Shown here: piece after piece, positions 1 to 10,322 of the stretch
Layout: every line of letters begins with the position of its first letter
Numbering within the stretch: position 1 is the stretch's first letter
NCBI GenBank assembly: GCA_004335635.1
Contig: QAXH01004930.1
Coordinates: 1,523-22,589 of the forward strand
DNA from: Chloromonas sp. AAM2
Lineage: Eukaryota; Chlorophyta; Chlorophyceae; Chlamydomonadales; Chlamydomonadaceae
Length of the DNA: 21,067 nucleotides
Reading direction: 5' to 3'
The notes under the pieces: generated by a model
Told to the model about the DNA's origin: nothing
Seen by the model: only the letters and a program-made list of their open reading frames with translations
Database searches by the model: none
Made by a program: the position numbers and the translations under genes

Positions 1-11
1 TGTTTAGCATA

Positions 12-18
12 GCGTGCG

Positions 19-74
<56 letters not shown>

Positions 75-116
75 TGTGTGCGTGTGTGCGTGTGTGCGTG
101 TGTGTGTGTGTGTGTG
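12..116. repeat. GT/CGTG microsatellite
   Basis: Alternating GT and CGTG units run without interruption for about 105 bases. The stretch lies 5' of the first recognisable exon of the inositol 5-phosphatase, so it is probably inside an upstream intron of that gene. From 117 to 454 I see no exon that fits the expected upstream phosphatase motifs. Confidence 0.95.
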
Positions 117-454
117 ATCAGATTGAGAAACTAACAAGGGGAGCTAAGACATGAAAGGTGAATGTGTCTAAGATTGAACACATGTTCTCTGTTCAGGTTG
201 CAATGCAGCACGTATGTGAACATGCACTACACCTACATCTACATGCAACACTGCATGCAGAAGCCACGGCATGGAAGGCACTTGTAGAAGCATAATGTGC
301 TGATCATTCTTGACCAATCGCACTTAAGCATGGCTGTCCTACTCTACATGCTCTGGTACAGCTTCAGTGCGTGCAATGCTGTGGTCGCTGGAAGTGACGC
401 CGAGCCGTGTCTGTGTTGACATGAAGGTGGCCTGAGCTGCTGAGCACGTGTCAG

Positions 455-3052
455 TTGCGGAGGGAAATGCACCTCAAGCGCGCCTTCCTGGGCTTCAGTG
501 AGCCTGAGATAACCTTCCCACCCACATTCAAGGTGACAAAGAATTGAGTGTACAGTTGTATCAGAAAGGGTATTATGGGCACAAGGAGGGTAAGCCAACG
601 GTTGACCAGGTCCGAGGTCGAGCCACTAGCCTTTTACAACCAGACAAGCCAAAAGACAGGGATCTGGGAGTCTTAGGTCAATCCCTTGCATTCCAGGACA
701 CACTTCTAGCCAGAGTTGTGTCAGCGGGAGCGCTGGGCGTTCACATGGTGTGGCTGGAGGCGTCAATTGATTGGTCCTGGAATGCCTTGTTGTCAGCTAC
801 GTCATGAAATGTCGTGGGTGGATTGCCCTCATTGGCAGTCCCAGACCTGTGAGCTTCTTCACGGATCCCTTCTGGGTGCAGTGGCTTTTGCCTGATCTAA
901 TTCTTGTGTGGTGCAGGTTGAGCGGAGGCGGGGCAACCACTACAAGATGCAGCGCTCGCCCGCCTGGTGTGACAGAGTGCTCTACAGGTCGAATCTGCCA
1001 CTCAAACAGGCAAGGAAAAGGCTGTGGTTTGGCAGTGTCAGCCAGGTCATGTTTTTGGATGTCCATCATCGATGGTGCTGCTTGTGTGCCCATGGCGTCA
1101 AAGCAAAACCATACTCACTCACCTTATTGAAAGTCCTGTGTTGCAATTAAACAAGCGCATGTTGCAACGCAGCGTGTATCCTGTGAGCAGCTGTGTGTTG
1201 CCGGGCTGCAGGTGCGACCCATCGAGTACTTTTCCGTCCCTGAGATCAGCACCTCCGACCACAAGCCCGTGGCAGCAACCTTCAGCGTGCCAACGGTGAG
1301 CAACACACCCATACAGGGAAACAAACAGGAGCCAGCTAGGAATTGAGGACCTGGGAATGATAAGGAGTGGATGACAGAGTGATGAGTTGTGCCTGTGTTG
1401 ACGCCCGGAACTGCGCATGTGGGTGTGGGTGTGGTGTGCACGATGGTGAGAAGAAGAGTGTGCAAGGATTTTGCGGCAGCAGGGCTCTGATCAAGCAGCA
1501 CAACATCATGCTCCAGACACTGCTGGAAGAGTGCTGCCATGATGCTGGCAAGCTGGGTCTAACGTGGTTCATGCTCTGACTGTTGCAGGTCTGGAAGCAG
1601 GACGGCTTATTAGGTCAGGAGCCCGTGACGCTTGTGTTTACTGGGTTAGCCGCCAAGGGACTGTTCATGCTCAAGCAGAGGCACGCAGCAGCGAGCAACA
1701 ACATGCTTAACGCTAGCGCACTGCCAAGCCCCAAAATTATTCTTATGGTAAGCACAGGCAAGGGAGGCCAAGCATGTCAGCAGTGTTGTGTGTACACACA
1801 CGGGAGTCAACAATGGCTCTGTAATGCCTATTTCAAGTAATGCCAACTGGACCAGGATTTGACAGCGCTACAGCAATGCAGAAAGAGGCAGAACACAGGG
1901 ATGTCTATAACCTGTCACGCAAATCCGCATGGTCAACTTGCCACACAGCCAAACATACACCAGAGCGCTGGATTAAAGCATATTCCATGCCTTTGCGCTC
2001 AGTGCCTTGCCGCATTGCGATATAATTGCTGCATGTCGCGCCGTGTAACATGTGCTCTCATGTGGTTGTGCACGTGCAGGGTCCCTGCCTCCAAGATGCG
2101 TGTGGGTGGGAGAGTCACGCCGTGCGGCAATGCAGTGACCCCGTGTGGGTGGGCGCGCCACCGCCCGGCGCCCTGACGCAACGCCGCTCTAGAGACCGCT
2201 CCGCCACCCCTGCAGCGTCTGATGCCAGCGCTGCGGCCCTGCCCAAGCTCTTCCACCTGCGACTGGACCTCAAGCGGGCACCTCTGCAGGACCTGGCCAA
2301 CCGCAGGATCATGGTGAGGGGCATGGATGGATTGGTGCTGCACGGGTCATAGCTTTGTTGTAGTGTGGTGCTGCAGTGCGGTGCCACTGTTCTTGGCATG
2401 TTGTGAGGTGACGAGTGGGATGACCTGGGCCGGCTCCACGCATGTACGGACCACCTGTAGCCTGCATATATTATAGTCGACAATCAGCCCCGTTCTGTTG
2501 TGCACGGGCTGGACTTCTGCATGCATAGCACCCATACTGCTGCCATGCGCCATCCACGTACCGTGTGTGCCCTCCATGCTTTGTAGGTTCGCATCGTTGA
2601 CGCGGGCGATGGCGGGGTTGTCTCCGGTCCCAGCACCCTGGCGCGGGGTGTGCTGTGCCTCACCGCGCCCGCCATGCAGCTGCTGCAGTCAAGCGGGCCC
2701 GACAGCCGCAAGACATGCAGCGTAACGGTGGGTTGAACAGCACTACAATGCCACTAGTGGCGTGCTGCTTGGTACTGCAATCTTGTACTGCACTGGAGCA
2801 GTGAATTCGGCCAAGGTCACTGCTGTGTGCCATGCTCACTGTATGTCATATGAACATGCCAGTGTCCACAATTAATTCTGCGTCCAACATTTCCCATTGC
2901 TGTTGCACTCTGAGCAGGTTGAGTTGGAATCCAACGGTCGGCCTGCGGGCACCCTGGAGGTGGACATGTCTCTGCAGGTGCAGGGCCCGGGCCCGCCGCC
3001 CACACCCACACTTATGAAGCGCATGTCACAACACTTTCTCAGGGCAAGCTGA
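455..3052 (+). CDS. Inositol polyphosphate 5-phosphatase with C-terminal C2-like domain (5' partial)
   Basis: Exons, all phase 0: 455-532, 917-1009, 1212-1295, 1589-1747, 2080-2313, 2587-2727, 2918-3052 (TGA). The enzyme family removes the 5-phosphate from phosphoinositides or soluble inositol phosphates. Seen: exon 1 ends in the family signature FPPTFK; exon 2 carries RSPAWCDRVL, an exact match to the second catalytic 5-phosphatase motif; exon 3 carries TSDHKPVAATF, with the conserved Asp-His pair. Exons 4-7 follow as a C2-like beta-rich module (LVFTGLAAKGL, SDPVW, VRIVDAGDGG, GRPAGTLEVDMSLQV), the SHIP-like order of phosphatase then C2. The protein ends in a short basic tail (MKRMSQHFLRAS). 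The first catalytic motif (WxGDxN) and the start codon are not visible, so the gene continues upstream. The intron at 1010-1211 uses a GC donor (CAG|GCAAGG). A GT donor at 1046 would keep frame but adds 12 unexpected residues. Substrate specificity cannot be read. The C2 call is weaker than the phosphatase call. Confidence 0.88.
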
Positions 3053-5386
3053 GGCTCTTCGATGGTTTATGCTCAACACAGCTCAGACTTTTTTTCCAGA
3101 CGGACCTTCATATACAGCTCCGGTATCATGAGCGTATCAGGTTCAGTTTGACTCCAATTGCGTACAACATTCTTGTGTGTGAAGCAAGGTTTCTCTTCCT
3201 GAAGAAGGGAGTGACCACCTTCAAAGCTTTTCATTGAGCACTTGGGCTGGGCCTTGTCGGGAATCAAGCCCGTGCACATCAAAGGTTTCATGCCAGCGAT
3301 TATGATCGCCACTACCATCAGCATTGCTCTTAACATGACAATTTCATGCCCTCCAGCAAGCTCACTGCATGGGAGACAGATGTGACAAGTCGTTTGGCTA
3401 GGCAGCTGTCACAAGCACATGAGCCTTCGCTCCATGCCGCGTCCATCGAAGGCTGGCCCACGCTTGTTATGCATGCATAATTCTTTCAAAGCATTTATTT
3501 CAAAAGGAGGGGAGCTGGAGGCAACTGGAGAAAGTGCGACATCCACTACCTCAGAGCAGATAGTCGAAGCTCATTCTGTGATTTGATTGGAATTGCAATA
3601 GAATTCATGCACGCTTTCAGTGATTTCACCAGTCTTGGCCAGCGCACGTGTATTTCACGAGGCTCAGGCTGATGGCAGATAAATGCACACTTATGTGACT
3701 TTACACGGACTTTTTTTGATAATTGCAATATAATTGAACCTGCTGCTGGTGTTGGCGCCTGTTCCGGTGGAATGTACGACCAACACAGTCATGCCAAGCA
3801 ATCAACAAGGGATGCCAGATGTGGGTGTGTTTGTGTATTTTTGGCATTCCACGACATTTGAAATCAAGGATTTCGTGACAGCAGTGCATCTGACTTCAGG
3901 CTATTGGGCAATCGGCTGAGGCATTCATATCAGCTCAACTGGCTAGCAGTTGTCGAGGGGGTTGGGGGGTTAGCGGGAGCAATTTACTCGACCTCAAGCA
4001 GCGTTTGTGATTCAAATCATCATGACTAATGTGAATGTGTTGCACTGTTGCTTTTTGGATTGTTTCATAATCGAATGTGCAGCACATGGCCTCTGGTCTG
4101 TACCCAGGAATGCGGCCTAGATAACTCATTTCCGGGATATCAGATGGCTTCTGAGCGTTTCACCAGGCACTGGACCTAACAGAATCGTGGCCATGGACAA
4201 GCGGGTCTTCATTAACCCTTTGGAGTCCTACCCCAGTGATACTGACATGGGCAGACAGGAACAAGAGGAAGAGGAACAAGAGGAGACACTGAACAAGAGG
4301 AGATGCTAGTGAGACTTCCTGTAGATGGTTTGGCAAAGTTGCCGACCACATTGGCTGCAAATTGCAATTCCAGTTTTTAAATGTTATCGTTTGCCTTACG
4401 CAATTCATCAACACTGGTACGCTTCAATTGTCCAGTTTCTGCCTGTGTTTTCCAGTAAGTTTGTGGGTTTTTTACGTTCGTGATCAATACTGCAGGGCCC
4501 CAATCTGAGACTCAATCTGAAATTCAGGCAAACGGCTAATTCATGTGAGTGACTGATCCCGAGTGCCGCATGATGCTTGGCAGCAGGTATAGCAAGGAGT
4601 ACAACAAACGTGGCTGAGCGAGTTGCTCACTGCAACAAGGAATGTCCATGCTGAACGAGCTTCTTGCACTGGAGCACAAGCTTCTGCGAGCCAACTGATT
4701 GTTTACATCGGATTGGCGAGGCCAGGAACTGAGCAGCGCATGGCTGATGTCACACACTGTGTATGAACACTGGCAGATCGACTTGAGTCACAGTGCATGT
4801 ACTGGTCTGCATCAGGGCATGTCCACAGGCACGCCCTATGCTGGCAAGCACCGCACGGTATGGAACGATGCACATACTAAGAGGCATGAATAAAGCAACG
4901 GTTATGAGCGCACATCTAACAGTACAATTCGTATGCCAGTTGCCGAGTAACGCAGTCACAGTGATGTTTTGACCAGTATCATCCAGCGGATGGATCATAT
5001 GCAGCCCCTGCACTAATCGCGTACTAAAGAGTACATGAGTTGCTGAATAACGCAACCACAAGAATTCTGATGGTCAAGAATTCTATAATGGTCATGAATG
5101 ATACCGGTGACTTCAAAAAGCCAACTGCATGAAAGGAGGGACTCCTACCCGTCCAACCTACAAGTGAAGGGAATTATGACACACCGTGGGCAGTATTGAT
5201 GTTTGCAACCCCTGGTTTTGCAAATGGTCGAATTTCACATTGCGCATAACCAGTCCTAGGCAAAGTGGCTCACTCAAGTGAGCTCATGGAATACATGACA
5301 ACGCCCTGGCCAAGTCTCTCGATTTGCTGCACTCTTCCTTTCTCGTTGCCCTCGCTGGTTTGACAGATGGACCTGATGCCTGGGCC
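3053..5386. other. Convergent intergenic region, no gene recognised
   Basis: This 2.3 kb lies between the 3' ends of the phosphatase (+) and the CUE-domain gene (-). It should hold both 3' untranslated regions. I found no exon that resembles a known family, no canonical TGTAA near either stop, and no RNA gene. It contains a perfect 14-base palindrome (TTATGCATGCATAA, 3468-3481), a Glu/Gln-rich low-complexity stretch near 4256-4300 and one copy of a dispersed repeat (5129-5186). Confidence 0.6.
5129..5186 (+). repeat. Dispersed repeat, copy A
   Basis: This stretch matches 12432-12489 in the same orientation with scattered mismatches. Shared blocks include TCCTACCCGT, CAACCTACAA, TGAAGGG and ATTATGAC. 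Similarity fades on both sides. Copy A is intergenic and copy B is inside an intron, so this is a non-coding family, probably the decayed remnant of a mobile element. Confidence 0.75.
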
Positions 5387-8300
5387 TCAAACAAAGCCCT
5401 TGCCCCTCTTGCCCTTGGTGTACACCTGCGGTCATGCAAGAATGCCACCTCACTCTCTCACACACGGCATGCACGCTTCCTCGTCAGGTGCCTAGCAAAG
5501 CTCAACCCTGGCAAGAACGTGAGATGTAAAGCGGACAATGAGCACCCCATGCACGTGTGTGCGGCATTATGCAGTGACAGAGCCTGTGAAATTGTAACCA
5601 GGCAGTAACTTGGCTCAGGAACGTGAAACCGTAGCCAGGCTAAGTTGCCCCCAGCAAAGGCCTGCTTTGAGCTGGCGCATCGCATGCCTGCCACACACAC
5701 GCACACACATATGCACACACGCACACATGCACGCGCGCATGCGCACATGCACACATGCACACATGCATGCACGTACACACGCACGCACACATGCACGTGA
5801 AGCTGCCCCTGCTGTGTGCTCCCTCCCAGGGCTCACCTTCCCCCGGCTGCCGCCGTCCCACTCCTCACCCGTCTTCTGCAAGGCACGACAACAGGTCATG
5901 CCGGACTACGTCAAAGTGGGCTTCATCTGGTACAAGCCACTAGGCCACGCTGCTAGTGCGGCTTGTGCAGATACTGGAGCCACACACTGTTCTGCTGCTC
6001 CTTAGTCTGAAGTCTTGCACCGCCGACCCAACAGTTCCTGTCTTACTAGAGTTTGCTGACAACAAATCTGTTGCAGGCCCTCGCTGGCCTGCATACGCCC
6101 AGCAGCTGTGCGTACACAAGGCCCAGACGAAGCACCTGGCGCCTGGCGCGCACCTGCCCACGCCCACCTGTACCACAAACTTCTCTCCCTTGAAGCTCAC
6201 GGCCTGGCCATCCCGGTAACGGGTCTGCACAGCAGGGGCATGCAGCAGCAAGTCATGTCTTTGAGCACCATGCTTGAATTGAAACACATACTCACCTTGT
6301 TTGCACACACAAGCTACCGTAGGTGCCTCTGTGCCACCTTAGTTACCTTAATTACATTGCATTTGTTCGTGTAAATTACATCACATGGCGTTCGCTGATC
6401 TGCGCCACAGCATAGTGCATCTGCAACCTGGCGCGCTGACGGCTTCCACAGCTTTCCTCAAATGCACCAGAGTCCCGTACCCCTCTGCGCCCTTCACTGC
6501 TGCACACGACGTGCCTGGTACGGCTCGTCGCAAGTGCAAGTATATGCGTTGACACCATATTGACACAAAGGCTAGTGCTTGCGAATCACACGAATGCAGG
6601 CGTCATCAAAACACACATGACAGGTGTGAAGATGTCAAAAAGAACTGCCAATGTGTGCACAGGTCCACACCATGGCAGGTCCGCCGGTCCCTCGTCAAGA
6701 AATCACCCCACCACCATCCCGAGTGTGGTAGCTGCTGTCTGACAACAGACACATCCCTGTACCTTGTTGGCCAGGTCCATTGAACTCCATGTGCTGAGGG
6801 GCTTGGGCGCCTGCTGCTTGCGTGTGCCACCGCCTCTGGGCCCTTCCAGGGATTGCAGGTCAAACCTGGACAGGGCAACAGGGCGGGACAGGACAGAAAG
6901 GAAGGCTTGGTGTTGGAGGTGCCAGGGGTGCTAGTCCGCACGCAGGCCAGCCTTTCCCGCCTCGCACCTCACCCACCCGTGTGCCGACCCTCTTGCCTGC
7001 CACACCCACTGCCACCCCAACAACACAACAACACAACAACTCACCAGCCGCCAGCGTCTTTGTCCTTGTGAACACAGAGCCAACCCGCTGCTACCCTGAG
7101 CAACTGAGTCTCTGTGCAAATGTGCAGGAAGTGTTCCGTACACTCACCTAGCCAGGACCTGCTGCCGGAGCCTCTTGTCGTCCTCACTCGTGCCGCCCTG
7201 GTTCAGGCCCGTCCTCTCCTGCGCCTCCCGCTGTGCGCCCCACCAGGCTGCCTCCCTCCCCGCCAGGTCGTCCCCCGCCTCCAACACCCACTCAACCGCA
7301 GACTGCAGGGCATGTGGGACAACGGCAGGCAAGCTCCACGGGTCGGCGGGAGAGGTAGCGATAGACATGCCTGTGCACGGACGCGTGAGCCAGACCACAA
7401 ACCAGTCCCGTTCATGTGCGCTTGAACTGCACATGCATACGCACTGCCTAGTGAAACCATTGTAGGCCTCTACAAGATGGAGCATGCGTGGCTCCAAAAT
7501 TGAGTGAGCAACCAGCACAGATGGGCTTCCTCCACCCGCAAGGCTCGATCTGGTACATCAAACCCGAGCTCCTATTGCAGCACGACACATGTGCCCAGCG
7601 CCAGGAGTGATGAGGCAGAGCATGCTTGCAGTAGTGCATGGTTTGGTCATGTAGTCATGTGGTGCAAGGGCTCCCTGAGTTCTGTCTGAATATGTGCACG
7701 AGCTGTGTGCCAGATGACAAACAATCAAGCCGCAACACAGATCTGCAGTGAGGACTATCCAGTTCTCTCACGCTTGAGAGACCAACAACAACAAGATGAC
7801 ATACTGCCCACCCAACCCGTCAACCCACTCGCCTGTAAGCTTCCGCATGTGCGCAACACATACGCCAGGAAGTCATGGCAGGCAGACGGGCAAAACTCCT
7901 GCAGGTGTAGGACCTCCGGGTCTGGCTCCTCCTCCTGTGCTGGGGTGCTGCCTTGGAGACAGAGCGTGTTGTCCAAGGTTGACGCCCCCGCAATGGTGGA
8001 CTCGCTTCCAGGGTGTGAGCCTATTGCCCTGGACGCATTGCCTGCAGGGCCTTCCTCCGCCACTAAGGGTACGTCTGGGCACTGCTGCGCGGTCCGCACC
8101 TGCATGGAGACATGAGCTCCCTGATTCACGTATGGTAACCATCACGCCATCGAAATCTGCGGTCTGCTATTCTGTGTTGTAGTTCACTTATGGTTCTGTC
8201 TTGTGCATGTGACCTGTCAACGCTTGGACCTGTCAACCAATCGCCAGTGTGTTCATGTGGTGCAATTGGGCTCTCCGAATCCCTGCTAGCTTGATGTGAA

Positions 8301-8752
8301 CGTGCGGGGGGACTCCCAAACACCTATAGCTGAACACTCAAGGGTCATTGGTACTTGGCACAGTGAAAGCTTGACACCAGGAAGAGTGCAACCCGCTGTT
8401 GTGGTTCGTCAAACTCAGGGACAGCTACATTTGGTCTGACGCTTGCAGTGCCTAAGCGTGAAGTTTGCACTTGCCAGCTCCCAGAGCTCCCACAGCTTAA
8501 GAAGTTTGGTGTCCTCTGCCAGCTGCTCAAACCCAGGAGACAGGCTGCTCAAGATGTCGGACACATGGCTCATGGTTTCATCCTGCGTGTCTTCTGATGT
8601 CTGAACGAGGTCGAGGATGTAGGAGGCCAAGGTCTCATCCATGTCCTCTGCCTGCAGGCTCTTGGAGAACTCTACTAGTGCCTGCATGGCTGTCACAGCA
8701 CCGTCGCACAAGGCGAGCTGAGAGGCCTTGCTTTTGCCGGAGCACTTCCAAC
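5387..8752 (-). CDS. CUE domain-containing protein, CUEDC2-like (first exon uncertain)
   Basis: Minus-strand exons: 8752-8475, 8099-7833, 7302-7148, 6865-6763, 6224-6168, 5875-5837, 5425-5387 (TGA). The family binds ubiquitin through its CUE domain. Seen: exon 1 has DMDETLASYILDLV and LSPGFEQL, like the N-terminal region of CUEDC2. Exons 2 and 3 join in phase to give a CUE domain (LQEFCPSACHDFLAYVLRTC then SAVEWVLEAGDDL). Exon 5 gives RYRDGQAVSFKGEKF, the best conserved C-terminal block of CUEDC2 and its plant relatives. The last exons are tiny (39 bases each) and end in a basic tail VYTKGKRGKGFV. All joins keep frame; the join 3-4 splits an Arg codon (AG|G). Exon 1 starts at an acceptor, so an upstream start exon may be missing; otherwise the ATG at 8687-8685 is a possible start. 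The intron at 7832-7303, and tentatively the one at 8474-8100, use GC donors. The gene is divergent from the small membrane protein gene at 8913. Confidence 0.85.
5692..5798. repeat. CA/GCAC microsatellite
   Basis: CA dinucleotides mixed with GCAC and ATGCAC units. It lies within the last intron (5836-5426) of the minus-strand CUE-domain gene. Long open frames rich in His, Thr and Cys across it are low-complexity artefacts. Confidence 0.93.
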
Positions 8753-8912
8753 TGCAATTTGCACACAAAGAGGAGACAGACCTGCTTGCAAGACTTTCAC
8801 GAGCTGTCAGCAGCCCTGTCAGTCATGTGGCACATTTACGGGTTTTGAACAAACTTGGAAGGAAGGCCGATGACGCGCAACCTCTTGCTTGGTGTCGGGC
8901 GCTGTGCTCGAG
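8753..8912. promoter_or_regulatory. Candidate divergent promoter region
   Basis: About 160 bases separate the first visible exon of the CUE-domain gene (-) from the ATG of the small membrane protein gene (+). No TATA box is evident. If the CUE-domain gene has an upstream non-coding or start exon, part of this stretch or of the neighbouring gene may also be transcribed on the minus strand. The assignment is by position only. Confidence 0.35.
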
Positions 8913-9485
8913 ATGGAGCTTTCACCTCGGCTGCTGTGCAGCGTAGGGATTGCGCTGCTCTTCACCGTGAGTCAATGCACACAAGATCTCTGGAGCCCTA
9001 CCGTTTGCCTTCGCATGTCTCAAGTGTCTTTATCTATGTTGCGCAGGCGTATAGGAACGACTACACGTACGTGCCCATTCCCTACCCGGACGTGTTCCTG
9101 ACGGTCGGAGGATTTCTCTTCCTGGCATTGGTGGGTGCCAGTGAGCATACTGTTTACACGGGCTGGCGCACTGCACGCGATCAGCAAAGCCAATGTAAAC
9201 TGGGGTTGATATCTCTCGGAACGATATCTCCAGAAGGCCAGTTGTGCCTTGCCATGCCCGAACGCAAAGGCAAGTAATGATGTACTTGACGGGGAGTTGT
9301 AGGACAGCTTGTAAGCAGTGATGCATGCTGTTTGCATTGCAGTCTTGTGCATGCGTGCTTTGATTGGCTGGATCGGGCAACTGCCAACCTGTGCCTGTAC
9401 GCAGGCCTTTCTCACCCATTCAAGGCTCAAGCAGGCCAGAGCAAGAGCCCTTGCAGCAGCTGAGGCCAAGCGCAAAAAGCAGTGA
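8913..9485 (+). CDS. Small two-pass membrane protein, 72 residues
   Basis: Exons 8913-8966, 9047-9130 and 9405-9485 (TGA at 9483-9485), all joins phase 0 with GT-AG borders. I do not recognise the family. Seen: a hydrophobic N-terminal segment (LLCSVGIALLF, about residues 6-18), a short polar loop with the Pro- and Tyr-rich stretch YVPIPYPDVF (about 26-35), a second hydrophobic segment (FLTVGGFLFLALAFL, about 35-49), then an Ala/Arg/Lys-rich tail ending in EAKRKKQ. The shape suits a small endoplasmic-reticulum membrane protein with a basic cytosolic tail; that is inference. The clean phase, the splice sites and the coherent layout support it as real. Its stop is 6 bases before the ATG of the fatty acid 2-hydroxylase and in the same frame, so the two may share one mRNA. 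The second intron (9131-9404) holds copy A of a 56-base repeat. Confidence 0.7.
9156..9211 (+). repeat. 56-base direct repeat, copy A
   Basis: Matches 10445-10500 with 5 mismatches in 56 bases and no gaps; the core is CAAAGCCAATGTAAA followed by TGGGGTTGATA. It sits in intron 2 of the small membrane protein gene. With copy B it brackets the last exon of that gene and the whole hydroxylase gene. Confidence 0.9.
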
Positions 9486-9491
9486 TCTCCC

Positions 9492-10322
9492 ATGGTTGAA
9501 AGGTGCAGCTCCAGTCCACCAGCAACAGGAGGCGAAGCCAGGCGCAGCCTGGCCCCAGACACCTGCTCCACGACTACCACAAGCAAGGCAGCCCCAGCCT
9601 ACAAGTCGGCCTCATCCACTCAGCAGCAGCAAGACAAACCATCTTTCACAAAGTTTGACAACGGGCAGGCGGTAGTCTGCCGGGTCGGACTGCTCGGTGA
9701 GCAGTACTGGCGCTGGCTGCGGATACCAGACAATGGCCACCCTAGGTTCTTCTCCAGCCCTTTCCTTGAAGCCTGCTCCAAAACCCCTTGGTGGGTCGTG
9801 CCCCTAGTATGGCTACCATTCTTTACCGCCTGCTTTCTGCACTCCTACTACCACCTGGGCATGGCAGCTTCTGCAATCCCAGTCTGGCTCACAGCGGGTG
9901 TGATTGCATGGCAGCTCCTAGAGTACGCCATCCATCGGTTTGTCTTTCATGCCCGGCCGACATCATACTACGGCATCACCTTCCATTTCCTGTTTCATGG
10001 GTGTCATCACAAGTACCCCATGGACAAGCTGAGGCTTGTGTTTCCACCTGTGCCCGCATCAGCTCTCATAGCCGCAGTGTACATTGCACTGCATGCGCTA
10101 TTGCCCAAGCACCAGGCGCTGCCGCTGTTCGCAGGCATGGGGTATGGGTATGTAGCGTATGACTGCCTGCACTTTGCCTTGCATCACCATGGGGCCACTT
10201 TGCCAGGTGGCATGCTGCAGGACTTGCGCCATAGGCACATGCACCACCACTACAAGAACTCCTGCTTGGGCTTCGGCATCAGCTCTGTGCTGTTTGATGT
10301 AGTGTTCAGGACCAGCAGTTGA
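9492..10322 (+). CDS. Fatty acid 2-hydroxylase, plant type without cytochrome b5, intronless
   Basis: A 276-residue di-iron membrane enzyme that adds a 2-hydroxyl group to the fatty acyl chain of ceramide in the endoplasmic reticulum. Seen: residues 1-50 are low-complexity (Ser, Thr, Ala, Gln); homology to plant enzymes begins around FTKFDNGQAVVCRVGLLGEQY (52-72). The histidine clusters of the fatty acid hydroxylase superfamily are complete: HRFVFH (148-153), HFLFHGCHHKYPMDKLRLVF (165-184), HFALHHH (227-233) and HRHMHHHY (247-254). Hydrophobic segments lie at about 100-120, 127-146, 187-204 and 211-225. The end GFGISSVLFDVVFRT matches the usual C-terminus. No intron is needed, unlike all neighbours. 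The ATG has G at +4 and follows the upstream stop by 6 bases; a stop lies in frame just before it, so it is not fused to the upstream gene. The 50-residue extension is unusual for plant enzymes of roughly 240 residues; translation from a later point is possible. Confidence 0.93.
   Translation: MVERCSSSPPATGGEARRSLAPDTCSTTTTSKAAPAYKSASSTQQQQDKPSFTKFDNGQAVVCRVGLLGEQYWRWLRIPDNGHPRFFSSPFLEACSKTPWWVVPLVWLPFFTACFLHSYYHLGMAASAIPVWLTAGVIAWQLLEYAIHRFVFHARPTSYYGITFHFLFHGCHHKYPMDKLRLVFPPVPASALIAAVYIALHALLPKHQALPLFAGMGYGYVAYDCLHFALHHHGATLPGGMLQDLRHRHMHHHYKNSCLGFGISSVLFDVVFRTSS

Noticed and set aside
12..116. Possible telomere or CRISPR-like array
   Set aside because: It is a plain GT/CGTG microsatellite without spacers or a telomere unit.
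3073..3336. 87-codon minus-strand frame with a hydrophobic N-terminus, like a secreted peptide
   Set aside because: It lies in the 3' flank of the phosphatase gene, has no recognisable domain and no supporting neighbours; a chance leader-like start is likely.
3468..3481. Perfect 14-base palindrome TTATGCATGCATAA as an operator
   Set aside because: TGCATGC words are common throughout this DNA and no gene starts nearby.
4194..4309. Short plus-strand frame with Glu/Gln-rich end (MDKRVFINPLESYPSDTD start)
   Set aside because: Only about 38 codons, low-complexity, no splice context; it could be a transposon crumb but nothing shows this.
5458..6005. Long open frames on both strands across the CA microsatellite
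   Set aside because: Their sequence is repeated His/Thr/Cys/Val from the microsatellite, and the stretch is inside an intron of the CUE-domain gene.
9483..9492. Fusion of the small membrane protein and the hydroxylase into one protein
   Set aside because: A TGA separates them in the same frame, and known hydroxylases lack such an N-terminal part; kept only as an alternative within the bicistronic finding.
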